This document shows, one piece after another, positions 25,936 to 34,482 of a stretch of DNA of 64,000 nucleotides (positions are counted from its first letter, which is position 1; each line of letters begins with the position of its first letter). The stretch is taken from positions 62,001 to 126,000 of the forward strand of contig JAIRVP010000055.1 in NCBI GenBank assembly GCA_031253835.1, in the 5' to 3' direction. The notes beneath the pieces were generated by a model, which saw nothing but the letters and a program-made list of their open reading frames with translations, was not told the origin of the DNA and did no database searches. The position numbers and the translations under genes are program-made. Source of the DNA: Burkholderia sp. GTDB taxonomy: Bacteria > Pseudomonadota > Gammaproteobacteria > Burkholderiales > Burkholderiaceae.

Positions 25936-26029
25936 AACCGATCGACGATTGCCGCGCGCAAGCCCCGGCCGAACGGCCAAAATCACGGCCGCTGCACGTC
26001 TGACAGACCGGGATTTCGCGGATTCGACT

Positions 26030-26035
26030 TATAAT
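26030..26035 (+). promoter_or_regulatory. Predicted -10 element of ispB
   Basis: A perfect TATAAT ends 26 bases before the ispB start in the 210-bp divergent region shared with rplU. No convincing -35 is visible. Confidence 0.5.
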
Positions 26036-26061
26036 CCGCCGCATCACCCAATTCCATCATC

Positions 26062-27057
26062 ATGTCGTCGTCCACCGCCTCCCCCACCCTCAGCGCCGCC
26101 CACCTGCTCGCTCCGATCACCAGCGACATGGAGCAGGTGAATCGCGTTATCCGGCAAAGCCTCGCGTCCGACGTGCTGCTGATCAACCAGATCGCCGAGT
26201 ACATCATCGGCGCGGGCGGCAAGCGGCTGCGTCCGGCGTTGCTGCTGCTCGTCGCCGGCGCGCTCGGCGAAACGTCGCACCAGCGGCACGTGCTGGCCGC
26301 CGTCGTCGAGTTCATCCACACGGCCACGCTGCTGCATGACGACGTCGTCGACGAATCCGAGCTGCGCCGCGGCCGCCAGACCGCCAATGCGCTGTTCGGC
26401 AACGCGGCCAGCGTGCTGGTAGGCGATTACCTCTACTCGCGCTCGTTCGAGATGATGGTCGGCGTCGGCAAGATGCGCGTGATGGAGATCCTGTCCGAAG
26501 CGACGACGATCATTTCCGAAGGCGAGGTGCTGCAGCTCCTCAACATGCACGACGCGGACGTCGACGAAACGCGCTACATGCAGGTGATCCGCTACAAGAC
26601 GGCCAAGCTGTTCGAAGCGTCAGCCCGCCTGGGTGCAGTGCTCGCGGGCGCCGATGCACCGACCGAAGCCGCCGCCGCCGAATACGGCCGCCGGATCGGC
26701 ACCGCGTTCCAGATCATGGACGACTGGCTCGATTACGCGGGCACCGTCGAGGCCATGGGCAAGAACGCCGGCGACGACCTGCGCGAAGGCAAGCCGACGC
26801 TGCCGCTCATCTATCTGATCGAACGCGGCACGCCCGAACAATCGGCGCTCGCGCGCGAAGCGATCGAACAGGGCGGCACCGATCGCTTCGACACGATCTT
26901 CGAAGCGATCACGCGCTCGGGCGCGCTCGATCACACGCTCGAATGCGCACGCCAGGAAGCACAGGCCGCAGCGGCAGCGATCGCGGCATTCCCCGATTCG
27001 ATCTACAAGGAGAGCCTGCTCGCGCTGTGCTCGTATTCGACGTCGCGACAGTCGTAA
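26062..27057 (+). CDS. ispB: Octaprenyl (polyprenyl) diphosphate synthase
   Basis: IspB makes the long isoprenoid side chain of ubiquinone. The 331-aa trans-prenyltransferase has the two Asp-rich motifs: LLHDDVVDESELRRG (first DDxxD at residues 93-97) and QIMDDWLDYAG (second), and the GGKRLRPALLLL motif near the start. Chain length is not read reliably from sequence; C40 is usual in this group. It is divergent from rplU. Confidence 0.96.
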   Translation: MSSSTASPTLSAAHLLAPITSDMEQVNRVIRQSLASDVLLINQIAEYIIGAGGKRLRPALLLLVAGALGETSHQRHVLAAVVEFIHTATLLHDDVVDESELRRGRQTANALFGNAASVLVGDYLYSRSFEMMVGVGKMRVMEILSEATTIISEGEVLQLLNMHDADVDETRYMQVIRYKTAKLFEASARLGAVLAGADAPTEAAAAEYGRRIGTAFQIMDDWLDYAGTVEAMGKNAGDDLREGKPTLPLIYLIERGTPEQSALAREAIEQGGTDRFDTIFEAITRSGALDHTLECARQEAQAAAAAIAAFPDSIYKESLLALCSYSTSRQS

Positions 27058-27170
27058 GCAACATCGCGTGCGCCGCCGTCACGACAGCGACGTCGCACGT
27101 TCGACACGGGAAAATCACCTGTCTCGAAAATTTTCTTCTCCAAGCTCTTCCCTTTTTGAAGAAACGTCGT

Positions 27171-27176
27171 TATAGT
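27171..27176 (+). promoter_or_regulatory. Possible -10 element upstream of the tRNA gene
   Basis: TATAGT (5 of 6) lies 62 bases before the tRNA; a poor -35 (ttccct) is 17 bases upstream. Confidence 0.35.
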
Positions 27177-27238
27177 TATGTTCTTGCTTGACGACGCAGC
27201 GGTCTTGAAGAAGACGGCGAAGTCGGAAGAGTCCAAAT

Positions 27239-27315
27239 CGGGGTGTAGCTTAGCCTGGTAGAGCGCTACGTTCGGGACGTAGAGGCCGGAGGTTCGAATC
27301 CTCTCACCCCGACCA
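27239..27315 (+). tRNA. tRNA-Pro(CGG)
   Basis: A full cloverleaf of 77 bases can be drawn. The acceptor stem pairs CGGGGTG (27239-27245) with CACCCCG (27305-27311); the anticodon stem CTACG/CGTAG encloses loop TTCGGGA with anticodon CGG at 27273-27275. The T-arm contains GTTCGAATC, and an encoded CCA ends the gene (27313-27315). It reads CCG proline codons, frequent in this GC-rich genome. Confidence 0.97.
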
Positions 27316-27322
27316 GATGTGT

Positions 27323-27356
27323 AAAAAACCGTGCACCCTGTGCACGGTTTTTTTTT
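27323..27356 (+). terminator. Terminator after tRNA-Pro
   Basis: ccgtgca (27329-27335) pairs with tgcacgg (27341-27347) with A-T extensions and a run of nine T residues, starting 8 bases after the tRNA. Confidence 0.93.
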
Positions 27357-27457
27357 GCCCGGTCGCCGCAGGCCCCTCGTGTCGCGCGCGACACATCGCG
27401 GTCGCCGGCCTCTGCTATATTCCCTCCATCCCTGTCCTTCACTGCCCATTCCGACGC

Positions 27458-28750
27458 GTGGACCAAATTCCCTTATGGGCGCAAATCGGCGCCGTCTTCC
27501 TGCTTCTCCTCTGTTCCAGCTTCTTTTCGATTTCCGAGACCGCGATGATGGCGCTCAACCGCCATCGGCTGAAGCATCTCGCCGGCCAGGGCGCACTCGG
27601 CGCGAAAACCACGCAAGGCCTGCTCACGCGCACTGACCTGCTGCTCAGCGTGATCCTGATCGGCAACAACCTGTTCAACACGATCATCCCGGTCCTGACG
27701 ACGTCGCTCGCGCTGCATACGTTCGGCCGCAACAACCTCGCGCTGTCGATCGCGACCGGCATCGTCGCGTTCCTGATCATCGTGTTCGCGGAAATCGCGC
27801 CGAAGATCGTCGGCGCGACCTTCCCCGAACGCATCGCCCTGCCCGCGAGCCTCGTGATCGCGCCGCTGATGCGCGTATTCAAGCCGGTCGTCTGGTTCGT
27901 CAACGCGCTCGCGAACGGCGTGCTGTGGGTGCTGCGCATCAACACGAAGAAGGGCCGCGACCAGCGGATGTCGGCCGACGAGCTGCGGGCGATCGTGCTC
28001 GAGTCGAGCAGCTTCATGCCGACCAAGCACCGCAGCATCCTGCTCAACCTGTTCGACCTCGAGAACATCACGGTCGACGACGTGATGGTGCCGCGCCGCC
28101 AGATCGAGTCGCTCAACTTCTACGCGCCGCTCGACGACGTCCTGCACCAGCTCGAAACCTGCTATCACAACCGGCTCGTCGTCTACGAAGGCGACATCGA
28201 CAAGGTGCTCGGCGTGCTGCACGTGCGCAAGACGCTCACCGCGCTGCACAACCAGGAGTTCGACCGCGAGACGCTGCGCACGCTGCTCGCCGAGCCGTAC
28301 TACGTGCCGTCGGGCACGCCGGTGGTCCAGCAGCTCCAGTTCTTCCAGGAAACGCGGCAGCGGACCGCGCTCGTCGTCAACGAGTACGGCGAGCTCGAAG
28401 GGCTCGTCACGCCCGAAGACATCATCGAGGAACTGATCGGCGAATTCACGACGTCGATGCCGCGCAGCGAACGCGCGGGCGGCTGGGACGAGAACGGCGA
28501 ATGCATCGTGTCGGCCAGCATGCCGCTGCGCGAACTGAACCGCTGGCTGCACCTGAAGCTGCCGACCGACGGGCCGAAGACGCTGAACGGACTGGTGCTC
28601 GAAATCCTCGAGGAAATTCCGGAAGACGACGTGTGCCTGAAGATCGGCGACGTGATGCTCGAGGTGATGCGCAGCGACGACCAGGCCGTGCGCACCGTCA
28701 AGCTCTTCAAGCCGCGCGGCTCGCGCACCGGACGCGCCGCCGCCCGCTAG
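27458..28750 (+). CDS. HlyC/CorC-family CNNM/CBS-domain transporter
   Basis: This 430-aa membrane protein has an N-terminal DUF21 (CNNM) domain with about four hydrophobic segments (residues 5-190, including SSFFSISETAMMALN). A CBS pair (about 210-325, with the VPRRQIESL and VTPEDIIEELIGE signatures) and a C-terminal CorC_HlyC domain follow. Relatives take part in magnesium or cobalt efflux or resistance; the exact ion is not known. The start is the GTG at 27458; the frame upstream runs through the tRNA terminator and is not protein-like. Confidence 0.9.
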   Translation: MDQIPLWAQIGAVFLLLLCSSFFSISETAMMALNRHRLKHLAGQGALGAKTTQGLLTRTDLLLSVILIGNNLFNTIIPVLTTSLALHTFGRNNLALSIATGIVAFLIIVFAEIAPKIVGATFPERIALPASLVIAPLMRVFKPVVWFVNALANGVLWVLRINTKKGRDQRMSADELRAIVLESSSFMPTKHRSILLNLFDLENITVDDVMVPRRQIESLNFYAPLDDVLHQLETCYHNRLVVYEGDIDKVLGVLHVRKTLTALHNQEFDRETLRTLLAEPYYVPSGTPVVQQLQFFQETRQRTALVVNEYGELEGLVTPEDIIEELIGEFTTSMPRSERAGGWDENGECIVSASMPLRELNRWLHLKLPTDGPKTLNGLVLEILEEIPEDDVCLKIGDVMLEVMRSDDQAVRTVKLFKPRGSRTGRAAAR

Positions 28751-28833
28751 CCGAACGGACGACTGCCGGCGCCGCCCGCGACGCGCGACCATCTGCAGGT
28801 CACGGTCAACAGGCGGCCAGCGTGCCGGCTCAC

Positions 28834-30111
28834 ATGCATTTCCCTCCTCCCGGGGCGCCGCTGCGCACGCAGCCGTCGCCCGCCCGTTCCGACGCGCCGC
28901 CCGCCGGCGCGCCTCACGCACTCGATGCGGCCCAGCTCGACGATGCACCGGCCGTGCGGCTGCTGACGGACACGCTGCACGCGGCACGCGTGCGCGACGC
29001 ATCCGACATCCACGTCGAACCGTTCGAAACCGGCTGGCGCATCCGCCTGCGGATCGACGGCGTGCTGCACGACCATGCGCGGCCGCCCGTGCACCTGCGC
29101 GACGCGCTCGTCACGCGGATCAAGGTGCTCGCACGCATGGACATCGCCGAGCGGCGGCTCCCGCAGGACGGCCGCTTGCGCATCGCGATCGACGGCGGCA
29201 CGCGCGGCGACTACCGCGTCAGTTCGCTGCCGACGCTGTTCGGCGAAAAGCTCGTGCTGCGGCGCCTCGAAACACTGCCGCCCGATCTCACGCTCGCCCG
29301 TCTCGGCTTCGACACGCAGCAGGCCGCCGCGATGGAGGCCGCGATACGCGCGCCGCACGGCCTCGTGCTCGTCACGGGCCCGACCGGCAGCGGCAAGACG
29401 CTGTCGCTGTACTGCGCGCTGCAGATGCTCGATCGCGACGCGCACAACGTCTGCACGGTCGAGGATCCCGCCGAGATCCAGCTCGACGGGATCAACCAGG
29501 TCGGTGTCGCCGAAAAGGCCGGGCTCACGTTCGCGACGGCGCTGCGTGCGCTGTTGCGGCAGGATCCGGACATCATCATGGTCGGCGAGATACGCGATGC
29601 GGAAACGGCCGACGTCGCGATCAAGGCCGCGCAGACCGGCCATCTCGTGCTGTCGACGCTGCACACGAACGACGCGCCGGCCGCCATCGCACGGATGCTC
29701 GATATCGGCGTCGCGCCGTACAACCTCGCGGCCGCGCTGCAACTCGTCACCGCGCAGCGCCTCGTCCGGCGCCTGTGCGTCGCATGCCGCGCACCGTCGG
29801 ACGCACCGGCGCACATGCTGCGGGAAGCCGGCTGCGACCCGGCGGCGCTGGCAGACGGATGGCGGCCGTTCGTCGCGCGCGGCTGCGCCGCCTGTCACGG
29901 GATCGGCTATCGCGGCCGCATCGGGCTGCATCAGACGATGCCGGTCTCGCCGGAACTGGCGGAGCGCATCGTCGCGCGGGCGAGCGTCGGCACGCTCGCG
30001 CAATGCGCGGCGGCCGAAGGCGTGCGCAACCTGCGCAACGCGGCATTCGCCCGCGTGCGGGACGGCACGACGAGCATCGCGGAAGCCGTCGCCGCCACTT
30101 CCGCGGCGTGA
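28834..30111 (+). CDS. PilB/GspE-type secretion ATPase, short form
   Basis: This 425-aa ATPase of the type II secretion/type IV pilus family powers pilin assembly. It has the SDIHVEPFE motif (about residues 57-65), Walker A GPTGSGKT (182-189), Walker B DPDIIMVGEIRD (244-255), the His box STLHTND and the zinc tetracysteine pair LCVACR/GCAACHG. It lacks the N-terminal MshEN-type domain of full-length PilB (about 570 aa); only about 35 Pro/Ala-rich residues precede the core. pilC and a prepilin peptidase follow, so it probably belongs to a pilus, though no pilin gene is in the window. Confidence 0.88.
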   Translation: MHFPPPGAPLRTQPSPARSDAPPAGAPHALDAAQLDDAPAVRLLTDTLHAARVRDASDIHVEPFETGWRIRLRIDGVLHDHARPPVHLRDALVTRIKVLARMDIAERRLPQDGRLRIAIDGGTRGDYRVSSLPTLFGEKLVLRRLETLPPDLTLARLGFDTQQAAAMEAAIRAPHGLVLVTGPTGSGKTLSLYCALQMLDRDAHNVCTVEDPAEIQLDGINQVGVAEKAGLTFATALRALLRQDPDIIMVGEIRDAETADVAIKAAQTGHLVLSTLHTNDAPAAIARMLDIGVAPYNLAAALQLVTAQRLVRRLCVACRAPSDAPAHMLREAGCDPAALADGWRPFVARGCAACHGIGYRGRIGLHQTMPVSPELAERIVARASVGTLAQCAAAEGVRNLRNAAFARVRDGTTSIAEAVAATSAA

Positions 30112-30113
30112 GC

Positions 30114-31319
30114 ATGTATACACCGCCGCGCGAAACCCGCTTCGCCTGGCGCGGCCGCCGTCGCGACGGCACACCGCGCCGCGGCACCGTCGTCGCCTTC
30201 GACGCCGCAGCCGCGCGTGCCACGCTCGCGCGCGACGGCATCGCGGTGCTGTCGCTCGACGCGCGCGGGCCTGCCCGGCCGCCGACGGCCGGCGCCCGGG
30301 AGATCACGCGTTTCACGCGCCAGCTCGCGAGCCTGTTGCAGGCCGGGCTGCCGCTCGCACCGTCGCTCGAGATGCTCGCGCGATCACGGTCGCACGACGG
30401 CCTGCCGCGCATCGCCGCAGGCCTCGCCCGCGAGATCGTCGGCGGGCGGCGCTTCGCCGATGCGCTCGCACGCTATCCGTCGCAGTTCGGCACGCTGTAT
30501 CGCCAGCTGATCGAAGTCGGCGAAGCGTCCGGCTCGCTCGGCATCGTGCTGACACGCGTCGCGGAACACCGCGAGCGCGCCGACGCGCAATGGCGCAAGC
30601 TGCGCGCCGCACTCGCGTATCCGGCGGCCGTCATCCTGTTCGCGCTCGCGATCTCGGCCGCGTTGATGGTGTGGGTCGTGCCGACGTTCCGGCAGATCTT
30701 CGACGGTTTCGGTGCCGCCCTCCCCGCGCCGACCCGCGCACTGCTTGCGCTGTCCGCCGCGCTGTCGGCGTGGGGCGGCATGCTCGCGGCCGGCGCTGCG
30801 GCATTGGCGCTTGCCGCGCATCACGCGCTTCGGCGGTCGGCGCCGTTGCGCCATGCGGTCGCGCGGCGCCTGCTGCACGCCCCGCTCGCAGGCAGCGCGC
30901 TCGAGCGGTACGCGGCTGCCCGCTGGTGCCGTTCGCTTGCGACGCTGCTCGGCGCCGGTGTGCCGCTCGCCGACGCGTTCGCCACGCTCGAGCGCACGGC
31001 CGGCCACCCGGTGTTCGCGCACGCCACCGCGCACATCGCGGCACGCGTGTTGCGCGGCGTGCGTCTCGCCGATGCGATGCAGTCGGCCGGCTGCTTTCCG
31101 GACGATGTCGTCCAGCCGATCGCCGTCGCCGAGGAAACCGGTGCGCTCGACACGATGCTCGCCGACATCGCCGCGCTGTGCGAACGCCAGCTCGACGCGC
31201 GTCTCGATGCGCTCGCGGCGCTCGGCGAACCGCTGATCGTGATCGTTCTGGGCGCACTCGTCGGCGGCCTCGTGATCGCGATGTATCTGCCCATCCTTCA
31301 GCTCGGCAACGTGGTGTAG
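30114..31319 (+). CDS. PilC/GspF-type inner-membrane platform protein
   Basis: This 401-aa protein has two GspF domains (about residues 62-185 and 265-388), each with an RQLASLLQAGLPL-like motif at its start, and three strong membrane segments (about 165-190, 215-240, 370-395). It is the membrane platform that the ATPase acts on in type IV pilus or type II secretion assembly. The ATG is two bases after the ATPase stop. The N-terminal Arg-rich part (WRGRRRDGTPRRG) matches the family's first strand region. Confidence 0.9.
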   Translation: MYTPPRETRFAWRGRRRDGTPRRGTVVAFDAAAARATLARDGIAVLSLDARGPARPPTAGAREITRFTRQLASLLQAGLPLAPSLEMLARSRSHDGLPRIAAGLAREIVGGRRFADALARYPSQFGTLYRQLIEVGEASGSLGIVLTRVAEHRERADAQWRKLRAALAYPAAVILFALAISAALMVWVVPTFRQIFDGFGAALPAPTRALLALSAALSAWGGMLAAGAAALALAAHHALRRSAPLRHAVARRLLHAPLAGSALERYAAARWCRSLATLLGAGVPLADAFATLERTAGHPVFAHATAHIAARVLRGVRLADAMQSAGCFPDDVVQPIAVAEETGALDTMLADIAALCERQLDARLDALAALGEPLIVIVLGALVGGLVIAMYLPILQLGNVV

Positions 31320-31365
31320 CATCGCAACCGATTCTGTCGCCTTTTTAGCCCGAACCTTGAGCCTC

Positions 31366-32277
31366 ATGACGCCCGCGCCCTTGTCCGCCGTTCCCGATTC
31401 GCCCGAGAGCACGCTGCTCGCACTGGCGATGCTGCCGCCCGCGCTGCAGTATGCGTTCGCGGCCATCATCGGCCTGTGCGTCGGCAGCTTCCTGAACGTG
31501 GTCGTGCACCGGTTGCCCGTGATGATGCAGCGCGCGTGGCAGGCCGAGATCGACGAAGCGACCGGTAACGCCGGCGCGGCGCCCGACGACGGTTATCCGC
31601 CGCACTACGACCTGTGGCGCCCGCGCAGTGCCTGCCCGCATTGCGGCCACGTGCTGCGCGCATGGGAGAACATCCCGCTCGTCAGCTATCTGATGCTGCG
31701 CGGGCGCTGCCGCCGCTGCGGCCACGCGATCAGCATCCGCTATCCGCTCGTCGAGCTCGCGTGCGCGCTGCTTGCCGCCGGCTCGCTCGCCGCGTTCGGC
31801 CCGACCGTCGCCGCGCTCGCCGCGTTCGCGCTGTGCGCCGCGCTGCTCGCGATGAGCGCGATCGACATTCACACCGGCTACCTGCCCGACTCGATGACGC
31901 TGCCGCTGCTCTGGGCCGGGCTCGTGCTGAATCTCGGCGGCACGTTCACGTCGCTGCGCTCGGCCGTGATCGGTGCGATGGCCGGCTACCTGTTCCTGTG
32001 GTCGATCTACTGGCTGTTCAAATGGTTGCGCGGCATCGAGGGCATCGGTTTCGGCGACCTGAAACTGCTGGCCGCACTCGGCGCGTGGATGGGCTGGGCC
32101 GCGCTGCCGCAAGTCGTGCTGTTCGCCGCGGTGACGGGCGCGATCGTCGGGCTCGTCGCGACCTGGCGCGGCCGCATGCGCTTCGAGGAGCCGATTCCGT
32201 TCGGCCCGTTCCTCGCGGCCGGCGGCGTCGCGACGTTGTTTTTCGGCACGCCCTTCTATTTCGCGCTCGGAGGCTGA
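31366..32277 (+). CDS. pilD: Prepilin peptidase / N-methyltransferase
   Basis: This 303-aa integral membrane enzyme cuts type 4 prepilin leaders and methylates the new N-terminus. The N-terminal DiS_P_DiS domain has CPHCGH and CRRCGH cysteine pairs. The catalytic aspartates lie in AIDIHTGYLPD and in the GFGDLKLLA motif. About seven membrane segments are visible. An upstream in-frame TTG (31357) is an alternative start. It ends a pilB-pilC-pilD run and is one base from coaE. Confidence 0.93.
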   Translation: MTPAPLSAVPDSPESTLLALAMLPPALQYAFAAIIGLCVGSFLNVVVHRLPVMMQRAWQAEIDEATGNAGAAPDDGYPPHYDLWRPRSACPHCGHVLRAWENIPLVSYLMLRGRCRRCGHAISIRYPLVELACALLAAGSLAAFGPTVAALAAFALCAALLAMSAIDIHTGYLPDSMTLPLLWAGLVLNLGGTFTSLRSAVIGAMAGYLFLWSIYWLFKWLRGIEGIGFGDLKLLAALGAWMGWAALPQVVLFAAVTGAIVGLVATWRGRMRFEEPIPFGPFLAAGGVATLFFGTPFYFALGG

Positions 32278-32278
32278 C

Positions 32279-32887
32279 ATGTTCGCTATAGGACTCACGG
32301 GCGGCATCGGCAGCGGCAAGACGACCGTCGCCGACCTGTTCGGCGCCCGCGGCGCGTCGCTCGTCGATACCGACCTGATCGCCCACCGCATCACCGCGCC
32401 CGGCGGCCTCGCGATGCCGGCGATCGAACAGGCGTTCGGCCACGGCTTCGTTGCTAGCGACGGCTCGCTCGATCGCGCGAAGATGCGCACGCTGATCTTC
32501 AGCGACGACGACGCGCGCCGGCGCCTCGAGGCGATCACGCATCCGCTGATCCGTGCCGAAACCGATCGCGAGGCACGCGAAGCGCAGGGCCCGTACGTGA
32601 TGTTCGTCGTGCCGCTGCTCGTCGAGTCAGGCAACTGGAAGGCGCGCAGCAATCGCGTGCTCGTCGTCGATTGCCCGGTCGAAACGCAGATCGCACGCGT
32701 GATGCGGCGCAACGGCTTCACGCGCGAGCAGGTCGAAGCGATCATCGCGCGACAGGCGACGCGCGAAGCCCGTCTTGCGGCGGCCGACGACGTGATCGTC
32801 AACGACGCGGTTGCGCCCGATGCACTCGCCGCGCAGGTCGATGCACTGCACCAACGTTATGTCGGGTTCGCGGCCGCCGCGCACTGA
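32279..32887 (+). CDS. coaE: Dephospho-CoA kinase
   Basis: CoaE phosphorylates dephospho-CoA in the last step of coenzyme A synthesis. The 202-aa P-loop kinase begins MFAIGLTGGIGSGKTT (P-loop near residues 7-15) and contains DTDLIAHRIT and the RRLEAITHPLI motif. It begins one base after pilD; pilD-coaE-zapD-yacG is a common gammaproteobacterial and betaproteobacterial order. Confidence 0.97.
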   Translation: MFAIGLTGGIGSGKTTVADLFGARGASLVDTDLIAHRITAPGGLAMPAIEQAFGHGFVASDGSLDRAKMRTLIFSDDDARRRLEAITHPLIRAETDREAREAQGPYVMFVVPLLVESGNWKARSNRVLVVDCPVETQIARVMRRNGFTREQVEAIIARQATREARLAAADDVIVNDAVAPDALAAQVDALHQRYVGFAAAAH

Positions 32888-32996
32888 ATCTCGCGCGCGA
32901 TCGTGATGGTGTCCGAAATTGGCGCGTTGCTAGGGTAGTGAGTGAGCATTAGAATGTCCTGCATTGTTTCAATTCCTACCCAAGAGGCGAGCGCGC

Positions 32997-33752
32997 TTGA
33001 TTCTTTACGAGTATCCGTTCAACGAGCGAATTCGCACGCTGTTGCGTCTCGAAGATCTCTTCGAGCGCTTCGCGTTCTTTTTGGCTCAGGAGGACCCGCG
33101 TGAACACCACGTCGCGCTGACGACGCTGTTCGAAATCGCCGAGGTAACGGGCCGCGCGGACCTGAAATCGGATCTGATGAAGGAGCTCGAACGTCAACGC
33201 CAGACGCTCGCCCCCTTTCGCGGCAATCCGGGCATCGAGCAGAACGCGCTCGAGGCCGTGCTCGGCGAAATCGAGCAGACGCTGGCCAATCTCGCGCAGA
33301 TGCAGGGCAAGACCGGCCAGCACCTCGTCGACAACGAGTGGCTCGCCAGCATCCGCAGCCGCGCAGTGATTCCCGGCGGCACGTGCAAGTTCGACCTGCC
33401 GTCGTACTACGCGTGGCAGCAGTGGCCCGCCGAGCAGCGGCGCCAGGACATCGCGAAGTGGATCCTGCCGATGCTGCCGCTACGCGACGCCGCGTCGATC
33501 GTGCTGCGGCTCGCGCGCGAATCGGGCCAGGCGTCGAAGGTCATGGCGATGCAGGGCAGCTATCAGCAGATGCTGTCGGGCCGCACCTACCAGCTGATGC
33601 AGGTACGCGTGCCGCCGGAGCTGCGCGTCATTCCCGAGGCGAGCGCCAACAAATACATGCTGTGGGTACGGTTCACCATGCAGGACGGCGACGTGCGGCC
33701 GCGCGCGGTGGACATCGACGTGCCGTTCCATCTGACACTGTGCAATCTGTAA
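32997..33752 (+). CDS. zapD: Cell division protein ZapD
   Basis: ZapD cross-links FtsZ filaments and strengthens the Z ring. The 251-aa protein begins (M)ILYEYPFNERIRTLLRLED and contains the family's GGTCKFDLPSYYAW segment. The start is TTG at 32997 with AGAGG about 10 bases upstream; it gives the usual length, whereas the in-frame upstream start adds unrelated residues. It lies between coaE and yacG, the usual place. Confidence 0.94.
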   Translation: MILYEYPFNERIRTLLRLEDLFERFAFFLAQEDPREHHVALTTLFEIAEVTGRADLKSDLMKELERQRQTLAPFRGNPGIEQNALEAVLGEIEQTLANLAQMQGKTGQHLVDNEWLASIRSRAVIPGGTCKFDLPSYYAWQQWPAEQRRQDIAKWILPMLPLRDAASIVLRLARESGQASKVMAMQGSYQQMLSGRTYQLMQVRVPPELRVIPEASANKYMLWVRFTMQDGDVRPRAVDIDVPFHLTLCNL

Positions 33753-33777
33753 CGGCCGCGGGCCGGATCGCTTTCGT

Positions 33778-33978
33778 ATGACTACCGTTGTGAAATGCCC
33801 GTCGTGCGGCGCCGAAGTGCGCTGGACGCCTGAAAATCAGTTCCGCCCGTTCTGTTCGGCCCGCTGCAAGCAGCTCGACCTCGGCGCATGGGCCGCGGAA
33901 AAGTACCGGATCGGCGGCGCCTCCGACGAGGGCCCCTCGTCGGAAGAAGACGGCACGGACGGCCGTCGCGACAGCTGA
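33778..33978 (+). CDS. yacG: DNA gyrase inhibitor / zinc-ribbon protein YacG
   Basis: This 66-aa protein has the four-cysteine zinc motif (CPSC near residues 7-10 and CSARC near 25-29) and the LDLGAWAAEKYRI segment. In E. coli YacG binds GyrB and inhibits gyrase. The acidic C-terminal tail is variable. It is 25 bases after zapD. Confidence 0.92.
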   Translation: MTTVVKCPSCGAEVRWTPENQFRPFCSARCKQLDLGAWAAEKYRIGGASDEGPSSEEDGTDGRRDS

Positions 33979-33980
33979 GC

Positions 33981-34000
33981 GGCGGGCGACACCGCCCGCC
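33981..34000. repeat. Hairpin between yacG and the mutT-like gene
   Basis: ggcgggcg (33981-33988) pairs perfectly with cgcccgcc (33993-34000) around acac. There is no T-run, so terminator function is uncertain, but it sits between convergent genes. Confidence 0.5.
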
Positions 34001-34038
34001 GGCGATATGGCCCGCCTTTCCGGCAGGCCGTCACGGCG

Positions 34039-34482
34039 TCAGTTCGACGCCGCTTCCTTCTCGAGCAGTTCGAGCACCGGCAGCGCCGCCGGCAACAGCG
34101 GCGCAACGGCGACCGGCAGTTGCTGCCACACGAACGCCTGCCCTTCCTTGCTGTGCGGCTCGCCCGTCCAGCCCGTCACCTTGCAGAAATAGAGCCGCAC
34201 GTACGCGTGCGGATAATCGTGCTCGAGCGTATGCCAGCGATGGCTGGCCGTGACCTCGATGCCGAGTTCCTCATGCAGTTCGCGCGTCAACGCATCCTCG
34301 ACGCTTTCGCCGGCCTCCAGCTTGCCGCCCGGAAACTCCCAGTAACCTTCATACGGCTTGCCCTGCAGGCGCTGCGCGAGCAGGTAGCGGCCGTCCGGCT
34401 GAACCATCACGCCGACCGCGACTTCCGTCACCTTGCGGCCATCCGGTGCGCGCACGGCGCCTTGTGCGAGATCCGTGCTCAT
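34039..34482 (-). CDS. MutT-like Nudix hydrolase (8-oxo-dGTP diphosphatase)
   Basis: This 147-aa Nudix enzyme has the box GGKLEAGESVEDALTREL followed by HEELG near residues 51-73 and the QGKPYEGYWEFPGGK context typical of MutT, which removes 8-oxo-dGTP from the nucleotide pool. A role in antimutagenesis is likely but Nudix specificity cannot be proven from sequence. Its start overlaps the stop of the DUF815 gene by four bases; zapD-yacG lies on the other side, as in many relatives. Confidence 0.88.
   Translation of the reverse strand: MSTDLAQGAVRAPDGRKVTEVAVGVMVQPDGRYLLAQRLQGKPYEGYWEFPGGKLEAGESVEDALTRELHEELGIEVTASHRWHTLEHDYPHAYVRLYFCKVTGWTGEPHSKEGQAFVWQQLPVAVAPLLPAALPVLELLEKEAASN

Noticed and set aside
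27239..27315. tRNA-Pro as an integration site for a genomic island
   Set aside because: The tRNA is followed at once by its terminator and a core gene; no integrase, direct repeat of the tRNA end or composition shift is visible.
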